A DNA stretch of 58,704 nucleotides, from the NCBI RefSeq assembly GCF_000010665.1, contig NC_012797.1, positions 1 through 58,704 of the forward strand, given 5' to 3'. Shown one piece after another: positions 1-9,037 of this stretch; positions within the stretch are counted from its first letter, which is position 1; every line of letters begins with the position of its first letter. Source of the DNA: Solidesulfovibrio magneticus RS-1. GTDB taxonomy: Bacteria > Desulfobacterota > Desulfovibrionia > Desulfovibrionales > Desulfovibrionaceae. The notes beneath the pieces are model-generated. The model was not told the DNA's origin. It searched no databases and saw only the letters and a list, made by a program, of their open reading frames with translations. The position numbers and the translations under genes are program-made.

Positions 1-40
1 CCACGGCACGGAGCAGACTCACACAGGGAGGCAAAAGCCC

Positions 41-826
41 ATGGGAATCATACTTGCCGTGTCCAATAACAAAGGGGGAGTCGGGAAATCCACCACCACG
101 GCGAACCTGGCCCATGCCCTTTCCGCCCGCAAAAAACGTGTCCTGATCGTGGACGCCGACAGCCAATGCAACCTCACCAGCACCTTTCTGGGCAGCCCCT
201 GGGGCGGCAACAGCCTGCTGGAGCTGCTCGACGGCGACGGTGTCCCGGCGGAAGCCTGCATCATCCCCGCCCCTGACTACGAACGCCTCCACGTGCTGCC
301 CAACAAGACCGACAGCGCCGCCCTGGAGCCGGCCCTGGCCCGCCGCGAGGACTACGGCTGGTACATGCTGCGCGACCGACTGCGCCTCCACGCCGCCAAA
401 ACTTTCGATTTTACCCTCATCGACTGCCCGCCCAACCTCGGCCTGTTCTCCATCCAGGCCATGATCGCGTCCGATTTCATCCTCGTGCCTGTCGAGGCCG
501 GCAGCCGCTACGCCATGGACGGCCTGGACCGCACCATCGAAACCATCGGCGGCATCGCCCAGGCCGACCCGGACAACCCCTCTGGTCGTTTCTTGCGCCT
601 TCTCATCAACAAGGCCGACCGCCGCACCGCTGTCAGCAAGGTGACCATCGAACAGATCCAGCAGAGCTACCCCGGGAGAGTGTTTTCCACGATCATCCCG
701 GTCAATACCGACATTCAGCAATCCGAAATGCTGAGCAAGACCGTTTTGCGCCACGCCTCGAAAAGCCCCGGCGCCCAGGCCTATAGGTCCCTGGCCACGG
801 AACTGCTCGGCATCCTGTCGCAATAA
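41..826 (+). CDS. parA: ParA-family partition ATPase (module 1)
   Basis: This is a 261-residue deviant-Walker ATPase of the ParA/Soj/MinD superfamily. Such proteins bind ATP and non-specific DNA and move or anchor plasmid DNA at cell division. The sequence shows KGGVGKST at about residues 12-19, an IVDADSQ motif near residue 38 and an IDCPP Walker B motif near residue 128. There is no N-terminal helix-turn-helix, so it is a small, Soj-like ParA. A ribosome site GGGAGG at 26-31 supports the start at 41. It lies 15 bp upstream of the repeat-bearing DNA-binding gene and presumably forms an operon with it. No recognisable ParB follows, which is unusual. It is paralogous to the ParA at 52733-53533. 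The family call is certain; the partner relationship is inferred from gene order and its recurrence. Confidence 0.95.
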   Translation: MGIILAVSNNKGGVGKSTTTANLAHALSARKKRVLIVDADSQCNLTSTFLGSPWGGNSLLELLDGDGVPAEACIIPAPDYERLHVLPNKTDSAALEPALARREDYGWYMLRDRLRLHAAKTFDFTLIDCPPNLGLFSIQAMIASDFILVPVEAGSRYAMDGLDRTIETIGGIAQADPDNPSGRFLRLLINKADRRTAVSKVTIEQIQQSYPGRVFSTIIPVNTDIQQSEMLSKTVLRHASKSPGAQAYRSLATELLGILSQ

Positions 827-841
827 CTTCGGGAGCAGGCC

Positions 842-2155
842 ATGGCCACGTCGATGACACAACTCCTGCGCAAGGCGGCGAAGAGCCGCATGGCCGGGCA
901 GCCACCCGCGGCAGCCGCCGCTCCGGAGGGCCGTCGGGAGGTTTTTGCCGACGCCGCTCCCCATATCGAGCAGACAAATCTAGCAGATAAAGCACTTATA
1001 AAAACCAATCAGACAAACCCGACTGACGAAATCGACAGTTTGTTTCAACAGTTGAAGCCGACAGTTGAGCTCGTAAGAGTAGTTCAACCGCTGGCCCCAA
1101 CAGCCGAGCAGACAAAGCAGGCAGACAAAATCAGCGGGCAGACAGACACGCCAAGCACACAAATAAAGCAGTATAAACCAACAAACAAATCCAGCATAGA
1201 AAGTCAGCAGCCAAAACAAGCGCTAAAAGTAGACAGCCAAAAAGAACAGACAAAGCAGACAGAAAAACCAAGCGGACTCGCCGCCCCGGCCATGCGGCTG
1301 CCGCCGCGCCTGCCCATCGCCACCATGGCCCAGAAAACCCTGGCCACCCATTTCCTGGAGACCGGCCCCGTGGTCACGACCTACGCCGTCATTGCTGCTG
1401 AAACCGGCGTTCCCCTGGGCACGGCGCGCACCATCATCGACAAGTTCGTCGCCGCCGGTTGGCTGCGCAAGGAGCAGTGGGGCGCCGGCCGCAATCGGGC
1501 CCTTTCCCTGGCCCCCACCGAGGCCTTGGCCGCTGTCACGCGTGATAGTCAAGCAGACAAAGTTTACATACAAAGCCAGCAGACAAAGCAACCATACAAA
1601 CCAAGAGGACGAGATCAGCAGTCAAGTTCAGCTGTGGAATTCAACAGCGAAAACGCCCCTCTTAAGATAGAAAGAAAGAATCTTTCTATCTCCTCGGAGA
1701 CGGTGCGCACATCCTGGCCCTGCCTGGCCCGGGCCGGTTTCGGATTGGCCCAGCTTGAACAGATCCACGACGCCCTGGCGCAGCTTGGCAAATCCGCCGA
1801 CCGGATCATCCAGGGCCTGGACCACGCCGAATGGGAACTGGCCGAGGGGAAAATGCTGGACAAGGCAGGGCAGCCCGTGGCCGATCCCTGCGCCTGGGTT
1901 TTCCGCTCCCTGGCCAGCAAAGGCTATTATCGCCGCCCGGCCGGCTACGTCAGCGCCGAGGAGCAGGCCGAACTCGACGCGGCCAACGAAGCCAAGGCCC
2001 TGGCCCAAAGCCGCGAACAAGCCCGGCTAGCCCGATTCCGAGCCTGGGAGCAGGGGCTGAGCCGGGAAGCGCGGGAAAAAGCCCTGGAAGACCGGCGTGG
2101 ACCGGAAGAGAGCTGGTTGAAAAATTTTTGGATCAAACTTGGAGAACCGACGTAG
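842..2155 (+). CDS. Winged-helix protein with phased-repeat linkers, candidate ParB or initiator (module 1)
   Basis: This 437-residue protein matches no family I can name. In order it has a basic, Ala-rich N-terminus, a Gln/Lys/Thr-rich linker (about residues 42-145), a winged-helix-like domain (about 150-225, with VPLGTARTIIDKFVAAGW as the recognition region), a second Gln/Lys linker, a PLKIERK motif near 275, and a helical C-terminal domain with AEWELAEGK and YVSAEEQAE. The last domain and PLKIE motif recur in the protein at 53514-54926, which has the same layout and also follows a parA. The linker DNA is made of 8-bp units spaced exactly 13 bp apart, so the repeat works on DNA and not on protein. 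I infer a centromere-binding or replication protein whose own gene carries its binding sites; function is unproven. Confidence 0.8.
   Translation: MATSMTQLLRKAAKSRMAGQPPAAAAAPEGRREVFADAAPHIEQTNLADKALIKTNQTNPTDEIDSLFQQLKPTVELVRVVQPLAPTAEQTKQADKISGQTDTPSTQIKQYKPTNKSSIESQQPKQALKVDSQKEQTKQTEKPSGLAAPAMRLPPRLPIATMAQKTLATHFLETGPVVTTYAVIAAETGVPLGTARTIIDKFVAAGWLRKEQWGAGRNRALSLAPTEALAAVTRDSQADKVYIQSQQTKQPYKPRGRDQQSSSAVEFNSENAPLKIERKNLSISSETVRTSWPCLARAGFGLAQLEQIHDALAQLGKSADRIIQGLDHAEWELAEGKMLDKAGQPVADPCAWVFRSLASKGYYRRPAGYVSAEEQAELDAANEAKALAQSREQARLARFRAWEQGLSREAREKALEDRRGPEESWLKNFWIKLGEPT
971..1069 (+). repeat. 13-bp-phased iteron array A1 (inside CDS)
   Basis: Eight units begin at 971, 984, 997, 1010, 1023, 1036, 1049 and 1062, all exactly 13 bp apart. 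The first five resemble cagacaaa, with matches of 8, 7, 5, 8 and 6 out of 8. The last three share cagtt(t/g). Because 13 is not a multiple of three, successive units fall in different codon frames, so selection on the protein cannot explain the spacing. Confidence 0.85.
1109..1267 (+). repeat. 13-bp-phased iteron array A2 (inside CDS)
   Basis: Units at 1109 and 1122 are perfect cagacaaa. After a phase break, ten units start at 1143, 1156, 1169, 1182, 1195, 1208, 1221, 1234, 1247 and 1260, each 13 bp from the next. Matches to cagacaaa range from 4/8 (1221) to 8/8 (1247). The array sits just before the winged-helix region of the gene. Confidence 0.87.
1554..1652 (+). repeat. 13-bp-phased iteron array A3 (inside CDS)
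   Basis: Units at 1554, 1567, 1580 and 1593 alternate cagacaaa and catacaaa. Weaker in-phase units follow at 1619 (cagtcaag) and 1645 (cagcgaaa). The array lies between the winged-helix region and the inverted repeat at 1666-1690. Confidence 0.8.
1666..1690. repeat. Perfect 10-bp inverted repeat inside CDS
   Basis: The arms gatagaaaga (1666-1675) and tctttctatc (1681-1690) pair perfectly around a 5-base loop. It is preceded by cctcttaa, and the whole block recurs at 54349-54380 at the same place in the paralogous gene. There is no T-run, so it is not a typical terminator. A protein-binding site or RNA hairpin is more likely. Confidence 0.8.
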
Positions 2156-2350
2156 CATGAGACGGTCTGTTGCAGCAGGTTGAGACCACTGCACAATGTA
2201 TTTGAGGTATCGGCATTTTGTCTTGTTGGTCTTTTTCGAGCGTTAAATAGGTCGTTGCTTGAGGTAAACCTCCGGTGTGACCTTGGCCCCCTTGACTTGG
2301 CTCATTGTGTAATGCCAAGAAACGCGATTATTCAAGTAAAGTAGATTGAT

Positions 2351-3841
2351 ATGAAGAAAATTGTCTTGTCCTCAGCTGTCGCAATTGTAGCGTTTATTTA
2401 TTTCTTCCTGATTACTCAAACACTATTGTGGTATATGTTTGATGTCGATATAAATGACAACATTCCTACGGCAATAGATTATTTGCAATATTGGAAAGAA
2501 GTTTATAATTTTCGCGAGTGCGCTGACAAAACCGGATATTTTGGACACGAAGAGTTGCTCGCAACCATCATTAAATGGGGGATAGATTGCCAGGGTGCTT
2601 CACATGGCATACTTAATCCTATTTTTTATTCTTTTTTTTCATGGGGAAATTGGCAATATGATACGCCTATTTATAGCAATCTTGTCTTTACCGCCCTCGG
2701 GATCGGACTCTATAACCTGTTGGCAAGTCCGTCGTTGCGGCAGTTTGGTCGTGCTTTTTTAGTGTTTTTATCGCTCTATCCTATCTATTTGCTAAATTCT
2801 TATAATTCATTTCAATCAGTCCATATTCTGATCGCCTGCATCGTCTCCGGACTTGTTGCCAGACTCGTTGAAACTGACACGCCGAAGGTCAGGCGACGCT
2901 TATGGCTCGGACTGCTTGCGGCTGTGGGAGTGGGCGCGTTCTTGCGCAACAACTGGGCTTTGTTTCTACCCGCTCTGGTGGTGTTGCCCGATGTTTCGTC
3001 TAGGCGGCGTTGGGCGATCATCATTTGCTCACTGGCGGGCGCGGCGCTTCTTGGCTTTGCCTTCGACGCGACGCGCTCGCCATATCCTTATCCTGAATTT
3101 TCCGAGGATTTGCGGCCCTATGTCATGCCGGCTCTGGCCAAGGGCGATTTCTCGATCTTATGGAAACAAATCGGAATTAACCTTCAGACATTGATCGCTT
3201 TTGTAGGCAAGGGGGATTTCGATACGATCTATGGTTTGTTTCTGCTTGCAGCCGCCACGGCCTTGTGTCTCGGACTGCCCCCTTCCGGTAGGGGGCAGCG
3301 GCTTTCCCTGTTCGGGCTGAGCATCTTGGGCGTTTCCGTCGTCAGTGCCGCCGCCTTGTATTACGTGTTCCAGGTCATGCTGCTCAAGATTGTCCTTCAG
3401 GGGTTCCTCATCGTTGTACTGGCTTCGGTACGCTATATCGATAGCCGCCGCCTCGCATTCTTTCTGATTGTTAATATCCTGTTTTTGCCGTCTTTCCTGG
3501 AACGGTTCCGCAAGGTCGGAGAGGAATACCTGTACGCTCCGGAAAAGCGCTTGGCCATTGAGACGTTTCGCGCGCAAACCGCCTCTTATTTTCAGAATAT
3601 TTCCTCGGATCGCTGGAAAAATACCGTACTCATATTTAGTTACACGCCGCAATTGCTTGGCTTGCCACCTTGCGTCAACGTCATGGACACGTGGGAAAGT
3701 TTTTTGCGGGAGCGCGACTATCGGGTGCGGACCGGATTTGCGTTGGTCATGGATCCAGCAATCGAGAAACGTCTGTTGGAGCAAAATAACTTGCGCCTGC
3801 TGACGACGACGGAGGTGGGGAGGCTTTATGCCGTGGATTGA
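2351..3841 (+). CDS. Polytopic membrane protein, GT-C glycosyltransferase-like
   Basis: This 496-residue protein starts with a membrane segment (about residues 4-26) and has roughly ten hydrophobic helices, ending in a soluble tail that closes with LYAVD. The layout of acidic residues in the first external loop, many helices and a C-terminal extracytoplasmic tail is that of GT-C glycosyltransferases using lipid-linked sugars, but no diagnostic motif settles the family. Its first 500 bases are AT-rich compared with the rest. Its last 14 bases overlap the start of the next gene, an arrangement repeated by the membrane protein at 35492-37207. It probably belongs to the polysaccharide locus interrupted downstream by ISs. 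Confidence 0.7.
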   Translation: MKKIVLSSAVAIVAFIYFFLITQTLLWYMFDVDINDNIPTAIDYLQYWKEVYNFRECADKTGYFGHEELLATIIKWGIDCQGASHGILNPIFYSFFSWGNWQYDTPIYSNLVFTALGIGLYNLLASPSLRQFGRAFLVFLSLYPIYLLNSYNSFQSVHILIACIVSGLVARLVETDTPKVRRRLWLGLLAAVGVGAFLRNNWALFLPALVVLPDVSSRRRWAIIICSLAGAALLGFAFDATRSPYPYPEFSEDLRPYVMPALAKGDFSILWKQIGINLQTLIAFVGKGDFDTIYGLFLLAAATALCLGLPPSGRGQRLSLFGLSILGVSVVSAAALYYVFQVMLLKIVLQGFLIVVLASVRYIDSRRLAFFLIVNILFLPSFLERFRKVGEEYLYAPEKRLAIETFRAQTASYFQNISSDRWKNTVLIFSYTPQLLGLPPCVNVMDTWESFLRERDYRVRTGFALVMDPAIEKRLLEQNNLRLLTTTEVGRLYAVD

Positions 3842-4409
3842 TTCGAGTCGTCTTGCCTGGAAACGATTGTGCGTTGGCGGGATGGCCTGCTTACTGCTCG
3901 GCATAGCTTTGGCGGCGTATGGTTGGCGTCCGTCCCGCATCTGGCGAACGGCTGATTGCCTCATGACCCGTCACGCGGCGCTTTGGCCGCACCATCGTTT
4001 TGAAGGGTTCTTCAAAACCACCACGGTGGAGCAGGCCGTCGCGATCCAGGCCATGGAAAATTGCGAACTGCGCCTTGGGGACGACCAAATCCCCTATGTC
4101 ACGCCGCGCGATCCCGGTAAGCTTGCCTTGCTGCACGTAAGGATTCGCAAGGATTTCGACGAATACGTTTTCTTTCCACGCGTTTCCAAAAATTCGGAAG
4201 TGCTTGTTTGTGAGGACAATATCCTCAACGTCTTGTTCCGACTCAAGGGTGAGGAAGATTGGACCCCGATAGGGCGTCGCTATCTGCTGGATCTGTCGTG
4301 CTGCGAACATGGTGAGGAGCCCCGGCAATTTTCAGTCAATCTGGTCATTGTATTGCGCGGCCCGTGGGCACAGGTCTGGCTTCCCGGAGAGAAGGCGTTT
4401 TTCCGTTAA
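3828..4409 (+). CDS. Small membrane-anchored protein paired with GT-C-like gene
   Basis: This 193-residue protein has one N-terminal membrane segment (about residues 14-33) and then a soluble, probably external domain rich in beta-type sequence, with FDEYVFFPRVSKNSEVLV and a C-terminal VLRGPWAQVWLPGEKAFF. I do not recognise the family. The start lies 14 bases inside the preceding gene, so translation is likely coupled. The pairing of a large membrane protein with a small anchored protein recurs at 33351/33848 and 35492/37194. An accessory or carbohydrate-binding domain that acts with its partner is a reasonable inference, but only that. A mobile-element end begins about 5 bases after the stop. 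Confidence 0.7.
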   Translation: MPWIDSSRLAWKRLCVGGMACLLLGIALAAYGWRPSRIWRTADCLMTRHAALWPHHRFEGFFKTTTVEQAVAIQAMENCELRLGDDQIPYVTPRDPGKLALLHVRIRKDFDEYVFFPRVSKNSEVLVCEDNILNVLFRLKGEEDWTPIGRRYLLDLSCCEHGEEPRQFSVNLVIVLRGPWAQVWLPGEKAFFR

Positions 4410-4414
4410 TCTTA

Positions 4415-5352
4415 GAGCCTGTCTCACGAAGATTTTCAGCGCTAATCGGGCAAAGTGCCATCCTTCACTGGGTTGAAACGATTTTCAACCGACATACCCT
4501 CTTATCCGGCGTCTGCGCTCATATTGCTGGTAGCAGACGATTGTTTCCGATATAATCTCTTCTTTTGCCCTAGGTGGCCACCAAGATATGTCTATAGAGC
4601 TTGAGGATATTGTGCGTTAAGCACCATAGATCAAATTCACCACCTACTTTTTCAAGACCACGAAGCAGAAATTTTGCCAGATTACGACAGTCCTTTATTT
4701 GACCATAAGGAGCTTCTGCGATTTGACCTCGAAGTCGGTACAATGCTTTCCCGACCTTGGTCCTAAGCTTTCGTTCCATTCGCTCCTTCAGGCTCATGTC
4801 TTTGGGGATGCGCCCTCGGGGAGCCGCGACATTCTCACAGCGCTGCTTATGATCCTTCTTCACGGCAATATAAGGGTCGGCAGAACCAGGCTGATCCATG
4901 TATTCCAGGTTGGCTTGGCTGCAATAACCAGCATCGGCCAGAATCTTATCCGGCTCTTCCCCGATCTCGTAAAGATTTGCCTCGGCCAACTCAACCATTG
5001 GTTTCAACTGTCCAAAATCATTGCATTCACTAACCACGTCGCAGGCAATGATGACTTGGTCCTGGCTCACCACGGTCTGGGCGTTGTACCCCTGGATGAA
5101 CCCCTTGCGCGTCTTCATTATCCGGCTTTCAGGGTCGGTCAGATTGGCCTTGGCCTCGCTGTCGACTTCCTGATTGATGGTCTTGGGTTTAGGTCCCCGC
5201 TTCTTTTTACCCGTCTTCTGCTCCTCACGTTCGCGAGCCTTCTGAGCGGCTTCCTGCTCCTTGGTCCGTTCCTGGGCCTGGGCCTCAAGTTCGGCTTTGG
5301 CCTTGCGAATCAGCGCCAAGCGCTCCTTCGCTGTTGCTACCTTGGGGAGGCC
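4415..5352 (-). mobile_element. IS1182-like element remnant, copy 1
   Basis: The segment starts with gagcctgtctcacgaag, an IS-end-like sequence, and carries the 3' part of a transposase gene on the minus strand. It is nearly identical to 17077-18002 plus 20458-20469, with only scattered substitutions. Both copies stop matching at the same point (after ggaggcc at 5352 and 20469) and then join unrelated sequence, so both descend from one truncated copy. Confidence 0.8.
4570..5340 (-). pseudogene. IS1182-family transposase, 5'-truncated
   Basis: The reading frame gives about 250 residues of the C-terminal half of a DDE transposase: a charged coiled region, GYNAQTVVSQD, ADAGYCSQ near the middle, and a final RGLEKVGGEFDLWCLTHN block typical of IS1182 transposases. 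Full family members are about 450 or more residues, so the N-terminal half is missing. The frame runs into foreign IS66-type sequence at about 5352. The internal Met at 5319 is only an apparent start. Copy 2 at 17232-18002 shows the same truncation plus a stop codon. Confidence 0.85.
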
Positions 5353-5848
5353 AACCCCTCAGCCTCGCGGATCAGGTGCGCCAGACAGGCCTGTCGCAGC
5401 CCCACCCATTGGCGATACACGGCGTAACCGTCGGCGACCAGAATGCCGGACCATCCCTGGACAAGCTCCTCGAACGCGGCTTTAGAGCGCCTGGGATGGA
5501 TCATGAACAATGCGGCGCGGGAACTGGCCAGAACCCAAAGCCAGACCAGTTTGGCCTTGCGACGCCAAGAGGTCTCGTCAACATGTCCAACCGGCGCGCT
5601 CCTCGCGACCTTGGCGATGCTATCGTAATGTGGCTTGATGGCTTGAGAGACCCGATCAATGACTTTCTGAATCCCGCCTTGGCTGATGGGCAGGCCGAAG
5701 ACGGACAAGAGGTAGTCCTGCACAGCGCGACGGCTGTCCCCATGGATGCCGCAAAGCTCGGCGATGTTGGCCGAAAGCCGGGGTCCAAAGCCCGTGCGTT
5801 TCTCTGGCGGGACCAGAGCTTTGATCATTCGGCCGCACCGAGAGCAAC
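5341..5848 (-). pseudogene. IS66-type transposase (subgroup B), C-terminal part
   Basis: About 165 residues of an IS66-superfamily DDE transposase: VPPEKRTGFGPRLSANIAEL, VDETSWRRKAK with a catalytic Asp and Glu, and LVADGYAVYRQW. It is the continuation of the N-terminal part at 9727-10149. Removing IS66 copy 1 and one target duplication restores an open frame across the junction with a CSRC zinc-ligand pair. The 3' end is cut off at about 5352 by the IS1182 remnant. This transposase differs from those of the three nearby IS66 copies. Confidence 0.85.
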
Positions 5849-5920
5849 GTAACCGTCAAAAGAAGTCCTTCTTACGTCTCCTGAGTTTTCTGGCATGGAA
5901 TGTCCCCAGGAGGGACGCCC

Positions 5921-6271
5921 ATGGCAGCATCAGCAACGGAGCATAGATCAGAGAAGGCGGCGTATTGGGCTGGACATTTTGAGTCTTGGCGAGGCAGTGG
6001 TCTGAGCCAGGGGGCTTACTGCCGGCGGCATGACCTTTCCCCAAGTTCATGGGGCTATTGGCGGAAGCGTTTGGCGAGATCGGCCGACGAAGAGCCAGCG
6101 CCTTGCTTCGCAATCGTCCCTGTGTCGCTGTCCGCGTCGCCCCAGGCGGACATGGCAACCGCGCCTGAGCCGATGCTGGTGCACGTGGGCAACGCCTTTC
6201 GCATTGAGATCAGAGGCGACTTCGCCGCGCCGGTGCTGGAAAAGCTTGTCCGCACGCTGGCTCGGTTATGA
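5921..6271 (+). CDS. tnpA: IS66 accessory protein TnpA (copy 1)
   Basis: This 116-residue protein is the first ORF of IS66 elements, a small helix-turn-helix protein needed for transposition along with TnpB and TnpC. It has the typical AYWAGHFESWRGSGLSQGAYCRRHDLS region and ends with the EKLVRTLARL tail. An aggagg ribosome site at 5909-5914 fixes the start at 5921. The stop overlaps the tnpB start by 4 bases. The protein is identical to that encoded by the inverted copy at 41377-41727 and similar to the one at 18075-18425. Confidence 0.92.
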   Translation: MAASATEHRSEKAAYWAGHFESWRGSGLSQGAYCRRHDLSPSSWGYWRKRLARSADEEPAPCFAIVPVSLSASPQADMATAPEPMLVHVGNAFRIEIRGDFAAPVLEKLVRTLARL

Positions 6272-6621
6272 TGCTGCCGGCAAACGACGTTCGGGTTTAC
6301 TTGGCCCTGGGGGCCACGGACATGCGCAAGGCCATCGACGGCCTGTCCATCCTGGTGTCACAGCAGCTTACGCTCGATCCGTTCGCCGGCCACTTGTTCG
6401 GATTTTGTAACCGCAGTCGGACTATCGTCAAGCTGCTCTACTGGGATCGCAATGGCTTTTGTCTCTGGCAAAAGCGCCTGGAGCGCCATGTGTTTCGCTG
6501 GCCAACTCACGAGGCCGAGGTGCTGTCCATCGACTCCAGGCAGCTCGCTTGGCTGCTCGACGGACTTGATCCTCTGGCCGTGAAAGGGCATTCCCGGCTA
6601 GAGTATTCGACGCTCTTTTGA
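6268..6621 (+). CDS. tnpB: IS66 accessory protein TnpB (copy 1)
   Basis: This 117-residue IS66 Orf2 has the family hallmarks YLALGATDMRKAIDGLS, DPFAGHLFGFCNRSR and KLLYWDRNGFCLWQKRLE. It is full length for the family and starts inside the tnpA stop (ATGA overlap). Its exact molecular role is unknown. The same sequence is encoded at 41027-41380. Confidence 0.95.
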   Translation: MMLPANDVRVYLALGATDMRKAIDGLSILVSQQLTLDPFAGHLFGFCNRSRTIVKLLYWDRNGFCLWQKRLERHVFRWPTHEAEVLSIDSRQLAWLLDGLDPLAVKGHSRLEYSTLF

Positions 6622-7589
6622 CCAGTATTATCTTGATTAAATTGAATAATACTGACATATTGCTCAGGCCGTGGACATCAATTCCCTTCCTGACGACCCC
6701 GCCGTTCTCAAGAGTGTCATTGCCGATCATCGGACGCAAATTGCCCAATTGGAGCAGCGCCTTCGGCTCCTGAACTTGATCATTTACGGTCCCAAATCCG
6801 AGAAAACCCCCCGTACCGGCCAGGAGCAGCAGCTTTCCCTCTTCGACGAAGCCGAACAGACTGTGGAGGAGCACAAGCCGCAGACTTTCGAGGAGGCCTG
6901 CGCTCCGGCGGGCACCCGCCGCAAACGCGGCCGTCGCCCCATCCCTGCGGATCTGCCCCGGGTGGAGATCATCCACGACCTGCCGGAATCGGAGAAGGCC
7001 TGCCCCTGCGGCGCTGAGCTGGTCCGCATCGGTGAGGAAGTCAGCGAAAAGCTCGACATCGTACCGGCCAAAATCCAGGTCATCCGCCACATCCGGCCAA
7101 AATACGCCTGCCGGACCTGCGAAGGTGTGGAGGACGATGGGCCGACGGTGAAAACCGCGCCCATGCCGCCCCAAATCATCCCCCAGGGCATCGTGACCAC
7201 GGGCCTTTTGGCCCATGTCGCCGTGGCCAAGTATGCCGACGCGCTGCCCCTGTACCGCCAGGAGGATCAGTTCGCTCGCCTGGGGCTGTACATCTCTCGG
7301 GGAACCCTGGCCGGCTGGATGATCCGCGTGGCCAAGGCCTGCGAGCCGCTCATCGACATGATCATCGCTGAAATTCGTTCCGGGCCCATCGTCAACATGG
7401 ACGAAACCACGGTCCAGGTGCTGCGCGAGCTGGACCGGGCCAACACCAGCAAGTCGTACATGTGGGTCGCCCAGGGCGGAACACCGGGAAAGCCGGTCGT
7501 CCTGTTTCGCTATCATCCGACCCGCGCCGGCAGCGTGGCTGCGGAAATTCTTGGCGACTTCAAAGGCTATCTCCAAACTGACGGCTACA

Positions 7590-9037
7590 CAGGCCGTTGC
7601 AAAAAGCTGTTTCCGGCTATTCTCCCCCGCAGATGACGGCGATGGGCATGATTCCACAGCATCGTCCTTCGACCACCATGACGATGGCCAAATAGGCCAT
7701 TGAGGGATGCTGATTGGGCCAAATGAGCGCAAGCCAGGCACTGGCCCAGCCCCTGGGGGTGCCATGGCCGGTCTTGACCCGCATCAGCAGGCCGAGATTG
7801 AAACCGGCCACATGGAGCAGATACCGTTTCTGGATGTTCTCCCGTCCCCGGAGCCAGACCCGGCGCATACCGCCAGACCGGTCCAGCGTATGCTCGAAGC
7901 TTCTTTCGACCAGTTCCGTCCGCTGTTTTCCCATGGCCTTCCCGACCATCGACGATATCCGGATTCGGTTGTTGTACACGGCGCGCCGCGCCTCATGATC
8001 GCCACGCCAGGAGTTCAGGCCGTTGCGCTTGGGTTCGGCGATTCTCGTCCGCCATGGCCCTCCGTCCAGGTCTTTGAGGACATCCCGGGAGAAATAGCCC
8101 TTGTCCGCGACCAGTTCCGCAGGATCGTCCGGGCATGGCGGTGTGGAAGTGACCCGTCGCAAACTTTCTTGAGCGGCTTTCAGCGTCTTTTGCAGAGTCG
8201 AAGTGTCCCCCTTGTCCGCTTCATGCACCTCGACCGCCACGACCGCGCCGGTGTCCAGGTCCACCGCGTGCTCCGGCTTGTACGCCAGATGCGTTCGGCC
8301 ATCCTTCATCTTGGCGATCTTCGCCTCGGGATCGACCTGCGACTGCCAGTCCTTGTTCGAAAGCGTCTTGCCGACGCGCTTGCGGTCCATGCGAGCCAGA
8401 TCCTCATCCGTCGGAGAGTCGATGCCGCTCTCCTTAGCCATGCGCAGGAGCATCTTGCGGTAGCTCTCACCCGTGTCCCGGCGCACGATGGTTTTGAGCG
8501 CCGCGTTGGCCTCCATGGTCGAAGCGTCCACGCCAATGCGGCCTCCAAGGACCAAGCCATCCTTGCTGAGCACCTTGAGAACCCAGGTGAAAACCTCTTG
8601 GTGGGTCGCCAGCGGCAGACGGGACCGTGTCCGACTGAGCGAGGAATGATCCGGCACAGACTCCTTGGGCGAAAGCTGGAGAAAATCCCGGAGGGAAAGC
8701 GAATCGGCGCAGCGCCACTCAATGCCGCGCTCGCTGTCGATGCCCTCGAAATACCCCACGAGGTGCATCCGAAAATACCGGCCAGGCGGAATGGAGGGAC
8801 GCCCCTTGTCGGAATAGAAGGGCTTGCACAGCTTCTCGGCGAAACCATCGAAGGCGGCTTTCCGGAGAGTCTGCTGGAGACGATCGTAAAAAGCGTGCCC
8901 ACGAGACCGAGGAATCTCATCCCAGGCCAGATACATCGTCCCCTGCTGATCACCCTGACGGCCAAGCCCCATCAGATCACCTCCGGAACCGCGATGGCTG
9001 GATTCTCGGTCACTTGGCGGAGTTTTTCAACACGCTG
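7590..9037 (-). mobile_element. IS1182-like element inserted in IS66 copy 1
   Basis: This 1448-bp element has imperfect terminal inverted repeats (caggccgttgcaaaaag at the left; caacacgctg at the right end, reverse complement cagcgtgttgaaaaa) and a 4-bp target duplication, taca. One intact transposase gene fills it on the minus strand. The boundaries follow from comparison with the uninterrupted tnpC of IS66 copy 2. Confidence 0.92.
7617..8972 (-). CDS. IS1182/IS5-group DDE transposase
   Basis: This intact 451-residue transposase has an N-terminal DUF772-like region (SIPPGRYFRMHLVGYFEG, LSLRDFLQLSPKESVPDHS), a first catalytic Asp in GVDASTMEANAAL, a second in LVADKGYFSRDVL, and a late Glu in RTELVERSFEHTLDRSGGM. 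Size and motif order fit IS1182-like transposases. It fills the 1448-bp element almost end to end. The 491-residue frame on the opposite strand is its shadow. It appears functional and could have caused the tnpC disruption itself. Confidence 0.92.
   Translation of the reverse strand: MGLGRQGDQQGTMYLAWDEIPRSRGHAFYDRLQQTLRKAAFDGFAEKLCKPFYSDKGRPSIPPGRYFRMHLVGYFEGIDSERGIEWRCADSLSLRDFLQLSPKESVPDHSSLSRTRSRLPLATHQEVFTWVLKVLSKDGLVLGGRIGVDASTMEANAALKTIVRRDTGESYRKMLLRMAKESGIDSPTDEDLARMDRKRVGKTLSNKDWQSQVDPEAKIAKMKDGRTHLAYKPEHAVDLDTGAVVAVEVHEADKGDTSTLQKTLKAAQESLRRVTSTPPCPDDPAELVADKGYFSRDVLKDLDGGPWRTRIAEPKRNGLNSWRGDHEARRAVYNNRIRISSMVGKAMGKQRTELVERSFEHTLDRSGGMRRVWLRGRENIQKRYLLHVAGFNLGLLMRVKTGHGTPRGWASAWLALIWPNQHPSMAYLAIVMVVEGRCCGIMPIAVICGGE

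Noticed and set aside
971..1267. CRISPR array
   Set aside because: Units are 8 bp with 5-bp gaps and lie in a gene; CRISPR repeats are far longer with longer spacers.
1666..1690. Rho-independent terminator
   Set aside because: The hairpin is inside an open gene, is AT-rich and has no T-run.
6428..7765. A 445-codon minus-strand frame
   Set aside because: Shadow of the IS66 tnpB and tnpC genes, crossing the IS junction at 7590.
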